A program made the translations under genes and the position numbers. From Deltaproteobacteria bacterium (GTDB lineage Bacteria > SAR324 > JACQKK01): a stretch of 8,931 nt of DNA. Shown here piece after piece: positions 1 to 6,017 of this stretch. Under the pieces are notes generated by a model that was not told the origin of the DNA, made no database searches, and saw nothing but the letters and a program-made list of their open reading frames with translations. The stretch is taken from contig JAOUPZ010000112.1 in the NCBI GenBank assembly GCA_029879595.1, positions 1 through 8,931 on the forward strand. The letters run 5' to 3'. Position 1 is the stretch's first letter, and every line of letters begins with the position of its first letter.

Positions 1-1
1 G

Positions 2-307
2 TTCCTGCAGTATTTCACGGCGTCACTTCTGGCGGCACTGCTGCTGATATTCACCGAGCAGCATCTGCTGGGATTCTTCAGGCGCTGGCTGGTGGTGTTG
101 CTGCTGGGGGTTTTCACGGTGGCTTCGATCCGCATGGGAGATGCCATCTGGTGGAACCACCCCTTTGACTACATGGTGCAGCTTTCCATCTTCAGCCTTA
201 CCCAGTGGGCGGTGGGCGGTGTTGTCCTGGCGCTTTTGGTGCGTCCTTCCAGACGGATGCGCGTCAGCGACCAGTCGCTGCCCCTTTGGAAGCGGGCCCG
301 GTACTGA
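2..307 (+). CDS. C-terminal part of an unrecognised integral membrane protein (5' end outside window)
   Basis: The reading frame is open from the first bases of the window to a TGA at 305-307, giving about 101 residues of a longer protein. The visible part is strongly hydrophobic, with three likely membrane-spanning stretches: roughly residues 4-18, 28-43 and 60-82. A loop rich in Trp, Asn, His and Pro (IWWNHPFDY) lies between the second and third. The last 20 residues are basic (RPSRRMR), which by the positive-inside rule suggests a cytoplasmic C-terminus. I do not recognise the family. An internal GTG at 92 could be mistaken for a start, but the hydrophobic frame continues upstream without a stop, so this is a truncated gene and not a 71-residue one. 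Its last 44 bases overlap the 3' end of the convergent folE gene. Confidence 0.65.
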   Translation, partial: FLQYFTASLLAALLLIFTEQHLLGFFRRWLVVLLLGVFTVASIRMGDAIWWNHPFDYMVQLSIFSLTQWAVGGVVLALLVRPSRRMRVSDQSLPLWKRARY

Positions 308-890
308 GGGCTTCCCGGTTATCCGGGGATTTGGCGGCGGGCGGTTCCCCCCCGCTGAGCTGCATGAACTCCTCACGCAGGTCGGTATTTTCCTCAAGGC
401 TGCCCGTGAAACAGGTGGTGGTGAACTCGCCGGGATGGTTCACCCCCCTGATGCCCATGCAGTAGTGGGTAGCCCTGATCAGCACTCCCACCCCCCTGGC
501 CTGGAGCCCCGACTGGAGGAATCCGGCGATCTGGCTGGTTAGCTGTTCCTGGAGCTGGGGCTGCCGGGAAAAATGATTGACCGCCCGGGAAAGGCGCGAC
601 AGACCGCACAACAGGTCGCCGGGCTGAAACCCAACCGTCGCGGTGCCCGTGAAGGGAAGCAGATGGTGGGAACAGATGGATTTGACGGGAATTCCGTTGA
701 GCATAACCAGCCGGTTGGAGTGTTCTCCGTTCACCGGGAACACCTCCAGCGAGGGGGGCGCCTCCCTCAATCCGGCGCAGAGCTCATCATACCAGGCCTG
801 GGCGGCGCGCCGGGCCGACTCATGGGAATCGCTGATCCCCAGTCCCTCCAGCACCTTGGCGAAACCCTCCTCCAGTTTTTCCTTGTCCAT
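264..890 (-). CDS. folE: GTP cyclohydrolase I
   Basis: The product (208 aa) should convert GTP to 7,8-dihydroneopterin triphosphate plus formate in the cytoplasm, the entry step to folate and other pterins. The family core is clear. CSHHLLPFTG (residues 73-82) supplies the zinc ligands Cys73 and His76. GLSRLSR follows at 96-102, then QEQLTSQI at 114-121 with the GTP-binding Glu115. THYCMGIRGV (141-150) holds catalytic His142, the third zinc ligand Cys144 and Arg148. These match E. coli Cys110, His113, Glu152, His179, Cys181 and Arg185. Two positions differ from E. coli: Glu111 of CEHH is Ser74, and Lys136 is Arg99. The N-terminal arm is about 37 residues shorter than in E. coli, and a polar tail of about 28 residues follows the usual end (LREEF). 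The ATG at 888-890 has only a weak Shine-Dalgarno. The patatin-like gene lies 49 bp upstream on the same strand, so co-transcription is likely. Confidence 0.93.
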   Translation of the reverse strand: MDKEKLEEGFAKVLEGLGISDSHESARRAAQAWYDELCAGLREAPPSLEVFPVNGEHSNRLVMLNGIPVKSICSHHLLPFTGTATVGFQPGDLLCGLSRLSRAVNHFSRQPQLQEQLTSQIAGFLQSGLQARGVGVLIRATHYCMGIRGVNHPGEFTTTCFTGSLEENTDLREEFMQLSGGEPPAAKSPDNREALSTGPASKGAATGR

Positions 891-939
891 GGCATTATCC
901 GTTGGGGTGTTCCTGTTCCGGACTGAAAGCGGCCCGCTC

Positions 940-2244
940 CTATCCAGATGTTTCGGGCGACGTCAGGGGGAGGTCCATGAAAAAGTTTACCAGATTGTCA
1001 TGCTGGCTGCGCGCGTCTTCATATCCCAACTGTATCAATGCTTCCAGGTAGTCCCTGTCGAACAGCAGGTAGCTTATGAAATCATTCTCCCCTTCCATGG
1101 AGCCTTCCACAATCCTGGCGAAGAACCTGTGCATGGCCGTGAGGCTCCTGCGGCTTGAGAGCAGCCTTCGCAGGTGGTCGCTGGCAATGGCGCCGATGTC
1201 CTTGGAGGGAGAAATGACAAAAGGCAGCACGCGGCGCAGATATGGCACATTGACGCCTTTTTTCCTGAGGTCGTCGCGGGATTTGTTTACCTTGTCCATG
1301 GCGTCTGACCCGTAGATCTTCTCGAAGTCTTCAATAAGGTGGTTGATCCGGCGCATCTGGGCCAGGTCGTAATCCAGCTTGTCCAGGAAGATCGTATTCA
1401 GCAGCTTTCCCAGGATGTCACTGACCTTGGGCTCGGACGTGTACTGGTTCAGGTCAGTTTCAAAATCCAGCCGTTTTTTCTGGTCGTGCAGCGAGACCAC
1501 CAGCAGCCGGTCCGCCCCCATGTGAATGGCCGGGCTCATGGGGGTGTTCTGGCGCATGCTGCCATCGCCGTAGAACTGCCGGTTTATGCGGATCAGGGGA
1601 AAGATGATCGGAATGGCCGCGGAGCCCACCACATATTTGGGGGAGAGATTGCAGAACACCGGGTTGAGGTGCCTGGTTTCCATGAAGTGGACATCATCAT
1701 TCTTTTCCACGAACAGGGTCAACTTGCCGCTGAGCATGTGGGTGGCGGCAATGGCCACCGCGTCCACCTCCCTGCGCCGGATGTTCTCGTGTATGTGTGA
1801 CCAGGAGATGCTCCGCCGCAGGAATCGGATGAAGGGAGTGGTGTCCAGCACGGCCTTGAAGGGGAAGCTGCCCTCGGCGGCCTTTTTAACCAGCAAATGA
1901 TCCAGGCCGAAGAAGTTGGTGGCCATGAAAAAGCCGCTTTTCACCAGGAACCCGCTCAAAGCCTGGAAATCAGCGTAGTATATGTCATCGGAGGAAAGCT
2001 CCTGCCAGAGTTTTCTGAGGCGCGCTCCCTGGTAGAGCGGATCGGCGGCGGTGGAGGCAAGCTGGGCGCAGTTGATCGCCCCCACGCTTGTGCCCGTGTA
2101 GATGCGGAACAGGTTGGAGTGGGCAATCTCCTTGGGCAGGCCGGTGCGGATATAGTACATCACCCCGGCCTCATAGGCTCCCCGCGCCCCCCCGCCGGAA
2201 AGAACCAGTGCGAAATTCGGTTTCTTTTTCTTTGCTTTTCCCAT
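940..2244 (-). CDS. patatin-like phospholipase family protein
   Basis: The protein (434 aa from the chosen start) is a predicted serine lipid acyl hydrolase of the patatin family, which uses a Ser-Asp dyad. Numbered from this start, the glycine-rich oxyanion-hole motif GGGARG is at 17-22, the nucleophile elbow GTSVG at 51-55 (Ser53), and the catalytic Asp227 in the DGS motif at 227-229. All three elements are intact and correctly ordered. The C-terminal ~190 residues are charged and mostly helical, without a motif I know. No signal peptide is evident, so it is probably cytosolic or membrane-associated. The frame stays open to an ATG at 2314-2316, which would add 24 residues. I prefer the ATG at 2242-2244: it gives a lysine-rich start (MGKAKKKKP) directly before the catalytic strand, as is common in the family. 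The extra stretch uses rare AT-rich codons (CTA, AGT, ATA, TCA), and neither start has a good Shine-Dalgarno. Substrate unknown. It probably shares a transcript with folE. Confidence 0.85.
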   Translation of the reverse strand: MGKAKKKKPNFALVLSGGGARGAYEAGVMYYIRTGLPKEIAHSNLFRIYTGTSVGAINCAQLASTAADPLYQGARLRKLWQELSSDDIYYADFQALSGFLVKSGFFMATNFFGLDHLLVKKAAEGSFPFKAVLDTTPFIRFLRRSISWSHIHENIRRREVDAVAIAATHMLSGKLTLFVEKNDDVHFMETRHLNPVFCNLSPKYVVGSAAIPIIFPLIRINRQFYGDGSMRQNTPMSPAIHMGADRLLVVSLHDQKKRLDFETDLNQYTSEPKVSDILGKLLNTIFLDKLDYDLAQMRRINHLIEDFEKIYGSDAMDKVNKSRDDLRKKGVNVPYLRRVLPFVISPSKDIGAIASDHLRRLLSSRRSLTAMHRFFARIVEGSMEGENDFISYLLFDRDYLEALIQLGYEDARSQHDNLVNFFMDLPLTSPETSG

Positions 2245-2316
2245 TTTCCCGCCGGTATCTGGTGGAAACCGCTCCTGGCTGAATCCTGATGCCGCTATAC
2301 TAACAGCTAGTTGCAT

Positions 2317-2589
2317 GGCGGGCCACAGGTCTTTGTCTGGTTACTGGCCTTCGGCCGGGCACAGGCTTTTTATTATTGGGCACAATGCGTACCTATCAGC
2401 GCGGCCAGTGGCAACCCGGGCCAACCTGTTCCCATTGCTGCCGCTTCATGCATGGTTTAACGGCTGTATTGCCGGATCAGCACCCTCCGGGGCGCTGGCG
2501 GAGGACTTATTTGAAACTCAGCCCCTGAAAAGATAAGCTTCTGGTAGCCCCGGCGGCCGGATCGCTCACCCCTTTAACGGAAACTCGGC
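2317..2589. other. Intergenic region between the divergent patatin-like gene and yejB
   Basis: This gap (345 bp if the patatin-like gene starts at 2244) must hold promoters for both divergent transcripts. A 73-codon frame on the plus strand (2315-2536) has no recognisable protein features and I treat it as non-coding. A TATACT hexamer at 2296-2301, and its complement reading TAGTAT, are -10-like, but I could not pair either with a good -35 box. A 6-bp GC-rich inverted repeat lies at 2484-2504. I see no clear operator, RNA gene or repeat otherwise. Confidence 0.5.
2484..2504 (+). other. GC-rich stem-loop upstream of yejB
   Basis: CCTCCG (2484-2489) is perfectly complementary to CGGAGG (2499-2504), with a 9-nt loop. 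The sequence after it is only moderately T-rich (ACTTATTTG). It lies 85 bp before the yejB start and has no upstream plus-strand gene to terminate, so it is either part of the yejB leader or a chance repeat in GC-rich DNA. Confidence 0.3.
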
Positions 2590-3645
2590 ATGTGGCCCTA
2601 CATAATTAAACGCCTGCTGTTAATGCTGCCCACTCTTTTGGGGATCATCCTGGTGACGTTCGTGGTGCTGCAGATGGTGCCCGGCGGGCCGGTGGATCAG
2701 ATGATCTCGCAGTTGAAGGGCCATGCCGCCTCCACCGAGGGCGGCGGGGCGCCCCAGGCCACCGACCGCCTGCGCCAAAAGGAGATAGAGGCGGAGCAGG
2801 TGGAATACCTCAAGCGGCTCTACGGCTTCGACAAGCCGGTGCACATCCAGTTCCTGGGGTGGTTGAAAAGGCTGTTCACCTTCGATTTCGGGGAGTCCTA
2901 CTATCACCACAAGTCGGTGGTGGACCTGGTGCTGGAAAAGCTGCCTGTGTCCATTTCCCTGGGGGGCTGGAGCTTTCTGCTGACCTATCTCACCTGCATT
3001 CCCCTGGGCATACGAAAAGCCGTCCGGCACGGCTCGCGGTTCGATTCATTAAGCTCGGTGGTGATCCTGGTGGGTTATTCCATTCCCGGGTTCGTGCTGG
3101 GGATATTCCTGATCGTGCTCTTTGGGGGCGGTTCGTTCTGGGACGTGTTTCCCCTGCGCGGGCTGACCAGCGACAACTGGGCGGAAATGTCCATGCTCGA
3201 ACAGGTGGCCGACTACCTGTGGCACCTGGTGCTGCCCCTGACCTGCTATGTGATCGGGAGTTTTTCCGTGCTGACCCTGCTGACCAAGAACAGCATGCTG
3301 GACGAGATAAACCGCCAGTATGTGCTCACGGCGCGGGCCAAGGGCCTCAGCGAGACCAAGGTGCTGTTCAAGCATGTATTCCGCAATGCCATGATTCCCC
3401 TGATCCTGGGATTTCCGGGCAGCTTTCTGGCGTTGTTTTTCACCGGCTCACTGCTTATCGAGACTCTGTTTTCCCTGGATGGCCTGGGGCTGCTCAGCTA
3501 TGAATCCATCATCAGCCGGGACTATCCGGTGGTGATGGCCACCCTGTTCTTTTTTTCCGGGCTGGCCCTGCTGGCCAACCTGCTCAGCGATCTTTCCCTG
3601 ATTCTGGTCGATCCCCGGATTTCCTTCGAGAGCGCCCCGCGATGA
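2590..3645 (+). CDS. yejB: Peptide ABC transporter permease, YejB type
   Basis: This is one of two inner-membrane subunits of a DppB/OppB-family importer. The 351-residue product follows E. coli YejB (364 aa, microcin C and peptide import) almost along its length as I remember that sequence. Shared points include the N-terminal RRLLL-like helix followed by PGGPVDQ at 31-37, LYGFDKPVH at 77-85, PLGIRKAV at 138-145, FPLRGL at 187-192, and a DPRI-containing C-terminus. Predicted membrane spans are about 9-29, 120-140, 154-178, 213-232, 270-292 and 316-338. The cytoplasmic EAA-type loop that docks on the ATPase is at about 247-270 (LTARAKGLSE, then HVFRNAMIP). The long periplasmic segment after the first span is typical of the subfamily. 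The start has a weak GGA element about 10 bases upstream. yejE follows after 33 bp in the same direction, so the pair forms an operon. No binding protein or ATPase gene adjoins it. Confidence 0.92.
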   Translation: MWPYIIKRLLLMLPTLLGIILVTFVVLQMVPGGPVDQMISQLKGHAASTEGGGAPQATDRLRQKEIEAEQVEYLKRLYGFDKPVHIQFLGWLKRLFTFDFGESYYHHKSVVDLVLEKLPVSISLGGWSFLLTYLTCIPLGIRKAVRHGSRFDSLSSVVILVGYSIPGFVLGIFLIVLFGGGSFWDVFPLRGLTSDNWAEMSMLEQVADYLWHLVLPLTCYVIGSFSVLTLLTKNSMLDEINRQYVLTARAKGLSETKVLFKHVFRNAMIPLILGFPGSFLALFFTGSLLIETLFSLDGLGLLSYESIISRDYPVVMATLFFFSGLALLANLLSDLSLILVDPRISFESAPR

Positions 3646-3678
3646 ACCCACCACCCTGCCCGGAGGAGCGCTGAGATC

Positions 3679-4719
3679 ATGTCCGTCCTGCCCGCTTTCA
3701 AGCTCCGCGAGGATACCCGTCGCAAGTGGCGCGTGTTCCGGCGCAACCGCCGGGGGTTATACAGCCTGTTGATTCTGGTGGCCCTGCTGGTGCTGAGCCT
3801 GTTCGCGGAGTTGTATGCCAATTCCAAACCCCTGCTGGTTCACTATGGCGGGGAGTTCTATTATCCGTTCCTGAAAGCCTACCCGGAGACCACCTTTGGC
3901 GGTGACTTTGAGGTGGAGGCCGACTACCACGACCCGTATGTTCGCGACCTGATTTCCGCCGGTGAGAACTGGGCCGTCTATCCCCCCATTCCCTGGGATT
4001 ACAAGTCCATCAACAGCGGCGCCGGGCTGCACCATCCCAGCCCTCCCAGCGCCCGCAACTGGCTGGGCACGGACGACCGCGGCCGCGATGTGCTGGCCCG
4101 GCTCATCTATGGCTTCCGGCTCAGTCTGTTTTTCGGGCTGGTGCTGGCGGCCATCGCCACCGTGGCGGGCATAGTGGTGGGGGCCATCCAGGGCTTTCTG
4201 GGGGGCTGGGTGGACCTGCTTGGCCAGCGCGGCATTGAAATCTGGGCCTCCATGCCCGAGCTGTATCTGCTCATAATCATCAGCGCCTCGTTCACGCCCA
4301 GCATTCCCAAGCTGATCGTGCTGCTGAGCCTGTTCGGCTGGATGGGCCTGAGCGCCTATGTGAGAGCGGAATTCCTGCGGGCCCGCAACTTCGACTACGT
4401 CAAGGCGGCCCGGGCCATGGGGGTGGGCAACTGGCAGATCATTCGCCGGCACATTCTGCCCAACACCATGGTGCCGGTGGTTACCTTCTTTCCCTTCCGG
4501 GTTTCCGGCGCCATCATCGGGCTCACCAGCCTGGACTTTCTGAATCTGGGCGTGCCCAGTCCCACGCCCTCGCTGGGGGAACTGCTCCGTCAGTCCAAGG
4601 CCAACGTGGAGGCCTGGTGGATGTCGTTGACCACCTTCTTCGTGCTGGTCATCACCGTGATCCTCATCAACTTCATCGGCGAGGCCCTGCTCCAGGCTTT
4701 TGATCCCAAAAGACGCTAA
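3679..4719 (+). CDS. yejE: Peptide ABC transporter permease, YejE type
   Basis: This is the second inner-membrane subunit, pairing with YejB. The 346-residue protein resembles E. coli YejE (341 aa): the N-terminus RRNRRGLYSL (21-30) leads into the first span (27-46). It continues with ANSKPLLVHYGGEFYYP (47-63), a periplasmic segment containing ADYHDP (81-86), and the OppC-family signature LGTDDRGRDVLARLIYG (129-145). Further spans lie at about 149-170, 192-222, 264-285 and 315-336. The EAA loop is at about 242-262 (VKAARAMGVG to HILPNTM), and the end, GEALLQAFDPKRR, matches the family. A strong Shine-Dalgarno, GGAGGAG at 3662-3668, sits 10 bases before the ATG and fixes the start. In known operons the order is yejA-yejB-yejE-yejF. 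Here a convergent, unrelated gene begins 9 bp after the stop, so no yejF follows. The ATPase and the binding protein must be encoded elsewhere if the transporter works. Confidence 0.92.
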   Translation: MSVLPAFKLREDTRRKWRVFRRNRRGLYSLLILVALLVLSLFAELYANSKPLLVHYGGEFYYPFLKAYPETTFGGDFEVEADYHDPYVRDLISAGENWAVYPPIPWDYKSINSGAGLHHPSPPSARNWLGTDDRGRDVLARLIYGFRLSLFFGLVLAAIATVAGIVVGAIQGFLGGWVDLLGQRGIEIWASMPELYLLIIISASFTPSIPKLIVLLSLFGWMGLSAYVRAEFLRARNFDYVKAARAMGVGNWQIIRRHILPNTMVPVVTFFPFRVSGAIIGLTSLDFLNLGVPSPTPSLGELLRQSKANVEAWWMSLTTFFVLVITVILINFIGEALLQAFDPKRR

Positions 4720-4728
4720 GGGCCGGGC

Positions 4729-5448
4729 TCAGAAAGAAATCACATAAGACAACACGAGGCTGTTGTCTCCCAGGATGTAGGTGTGCCGGTCGGTTTCGAA
4801 TTTCGGCCCGCCCGCATAGTAGGCCAGGGAGACCGACCCGATGCGGTATTCAACCGATGCCGAAACCGCCGCCGTGCCTCCACTGGGATCTTCGATATTT
4901 TCCGGCGGTTCGGTTCCGGGGCTGTTGCCGAACTGAACCCGCCCCCCCATGTCGGCCCAGCCCCAGCCTGCGCCATAGGAAATACGCAGGAAATGGAAGT
5001 CGGAGTTGCGGCCCAGGTAATACGACAGAGCCGGAGTGGCTGTCAGCACGCGGGCCTTGAACTGGGTGCCGGCATTCTGGGGGCCGGGCAGGCCGGTAAA
5101 GCTCTGCTGGCTGGCCTCGAACTGGGTGTAGGAAAACGAGAATCCGATGGAAAACCCGCTAGAGCCCAGAAACAAAGGCGGGGAAGAAATGGAAACGTAG
5201 GGCGAGTAGTCGGAATCTGACACCAGCCGGGCCTCCGACTGGTCTGTCTTGCGGGTTATCTGGATGAAAGAGGTGGAATAACTCGCCCCCAGCTTCAGGT
5301 TGTAATGGGAGACCAGCGGTTCGGCGGCCTGGGCGGCGTTTGGTCCCATGAACAGCGCCCAGAGGCAGGTGGCCATCAGGGGCAGGATGGTGTTCAGGGG
5401 TTTTCGGTCCGGACTGGACCGGAGCGGACTTGTGCGGAGTATCTTCAT
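4729..5448 (-). CDS. Exported, probably outer-membrane beta-barrel-like protein of unknown function
   Basis: The 239-residue product has a clear Sec signal peptide: a basic N-region (1-19), a hydrophobic core (about 20-36) and an AxA site, so cleavage is likely after Ala41 (AAQA|AEP). The mature part lacks long hydrophobic helices. It is rich in Ser, Gly and Tyr, with alternating polar/non-polar strands such as FSIGFSFSYTQF, LRISYGAGWGW and VSLAYYAGG, and it ends ...LVLSYVISF. Alternating strands plus a C-terminal Phe are the usual signature of outer-membrane barrels recognised by the BAM machinery. At about 198 mature residues, an 8- to 10-strand barrel is plausible. I do not recognise the family; a lipid A-modifying or porin-like role cannot be told apart from the sequence. 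The ATG at 5446-5448 has a weak AACAGG ribosome site directly after a 12-bp palindrome. The gene stands alone, convergent with yejE. Confidence 0.7.
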   Translation of the reverse strand: MKILRTSPLRSSPDRKPLNTILPLMATCLWALFMGPNAAQAAEPLVSHYNLKLGASYSTSFIQITRKTDQSEARLVSDSDYSPYVSISSPPLFLGSSGFSIGFSFSYTQFEASQQSFTGLPGPQNAGTQFKARVLTATPALSYYLGRNSDFHFLRISYGAGWGWADMGGRVQFGNSPGTEPPENIEDPSGGTAAVSASVEYRIGSVSLAYYAGGPKFETDRHTYILGDNSLVLSYVISF

Positions 5449-5457
5449 GGCCTGTTG

Positions 5458-5469
5458 TTTCCCGGGAAA
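5458..5469. promoter_or_regulatory. 12-bp perfect palindrome next to the barrel gene start
   Basis: TTTCCCGGGAAA is fully self-complementary over 12 bp. It ends 9 bp before the barrel gene's ATG and abuts its weak ribosome-binding site, so a bound repressor or an mRNA fold there could affect expression. I cannot assign it to a known regulator. Confidence 0.35.
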
Positions 5470-5655
5470 GAAATGAAATTATTTTTGTTTCTTGCTGTAT
5501 TTTTTAAATCACATTTAGGCCGGCTTTAAAACCCCAGGCCAGGGCACCGGGTTTGAAACAATGCCCTGGGTGGTCAGCCTGGAGCCCGGTGTGGATTTCC
5601 CGAAAACCAGCCAGCCCCCCGCTGCCGGAATTCCCCCCCAAGGCCCTTGAAAATC

Positions 5656-5683
5656 TTGACAACGGCTCTCAATCTGTCATCTT
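5656..5683 (+). promoter_or_regulatory. Candidate sigma-70-type promoter for rpsA
   Basis: A perfect -35 box TTGACA (5656-5661) is followed after 16 bp by CATCTT (5678-5683). The latter matches the consensus -10 at the key second and last positions and is preceded by an extended -10 TGT (5675-5677). AT-rich sequence follows. Transcription would start near 5690 and give a leader of about 325 bases. The -10 is poor, so the call is tentative, but it is the only good -35 I found in this gap. Confidence 0.4.
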
Positions 5684-5888
5684 TAAATATTCTCCAGGCA
5701 TCTTTGGATCGTTGGCAAAGGCTGGCTTTTCCCGAGGTGGAACGAGGAAAAACGGCATAAACCACGGCTTCCCGGCGTTGTTTTGGTGTATTCCCGGGTG
5801 CCGAATGGCGTTAAAAAACGTAACAGGACAGGAACCGAACACCTGACATAAACCCATAACTCCAGAACCGCGAATCAGGCGGCGGACC

Positions 5889-5918
5889 CCCGGTTGCTGT
5901 ATCGGACCGGACACCGGG
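5889..5918 (+). promoter_or_regulatory. Stem-loop 1 of the rpsA leader, with an alternative pairing
   Basis: CCCGGT (5889-5894) pairs perfectly with ACCGGG (5913-5918) around an 18-nt loop. The same left arm can pair instead with ACCGG at 5906-5910 around an 11-nt loop, so two mutually exclusive hairpins are possible. It lies about 100 bases before the rpsA start. Confidence 0.35.
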
Positions 5919-5925
5919 ACGCCCC

Positions 5926-5976
5926 ATCGAGGCGGATTCCATGCCCGTGTCAGGCGGGCCCCGGAACGGCCTCGAT
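5926..5976 (+). promoter_or_regulatory. Stem-loop 2 of the rpsA leader (three-tier hairpin)
   Basis: Three nested helices can stack: ATCGAGGC (5926-5933) with GCCTCGAT (5969-5976), TTCC (5937-5940) with GGAA (5963-5966), and GCCCG (5943-5947) with CGGGC (5955-5959) closing a 7-nt loop. Small internal loops separate them. After it comes an A-rich, apparently unpaired stretch carrying the rpsA Shine-Dalgarno AAGGA at 6005-6009. No T-tract follows, so it is not a terminator. S1 is known to control its own mRNA through a structured leader in gamma-proteobacteria; a similar role here is my inference. Confidence 0.5.
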
Positions 5977-6017
5977 AAAGTAAATGCGGAAAAAGAACAC
6001 CCCCAAGGACATCCTAA

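Larger units (their letters stand above)
5449..6017. other. Intergenic control region between the divergent barrel gene and rpsA
   Basis: These 569 bp contain no convincing gene. The short open frames here (for example 5553-5846 on the plus strand) lack coding character. The segment 5470-5520 is unusually AT-rich for this window and lies where the barrel gene's promoter would be expected. The rest holds a palindrome beside the barrel gene, a candidate rpsA promoter near 5656, and two strong stem-loops in the last 130 bases before rpsA. The hexamer TTCCCG recurs five times on the plus strand, near 5459, 5597, 5729, 5769 and 5791. Confidence 0.6.

Noticed and set aside
141..542. Plus-strand frames across the folE 3' half
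   Set aside because: They are shadows of folE and of the membrane protein gene, whose frames carry hydrophobic spans and catalytic motifs respectively.
2315..2536. A 73-codon plus-strand frame before yejB
   Set aside because: No Shine-Dalgarno, no recognisable protein features, and it lies in a divergent promoter region.
2859..3503. A 214-codon plus-strand frame inside yejB
   Set aside because: It is an out-of-phase shadow of yejB, whose own frame matches the permease family along its length.
3757..4452. A 231-codon minus-strand frame opposite yejE
   Set aside because: It lies entirely within a well-supported permease gene, and its His/Gln/Pro-rich translation is typical of antisense shadows.
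5553..5846. A 97-codon plus-strand frame in the rpsA upstream region, and minus-strand frames over the same bases
   Set aside because: Compositionally non-coding, weak starts, and it overlaps the likely promoter.
5926..5976. The three-tier hairpin as a terminator for upstream transcription
   Set aside because: No T-tract follows, and the gene upstream is transcribed away from it.
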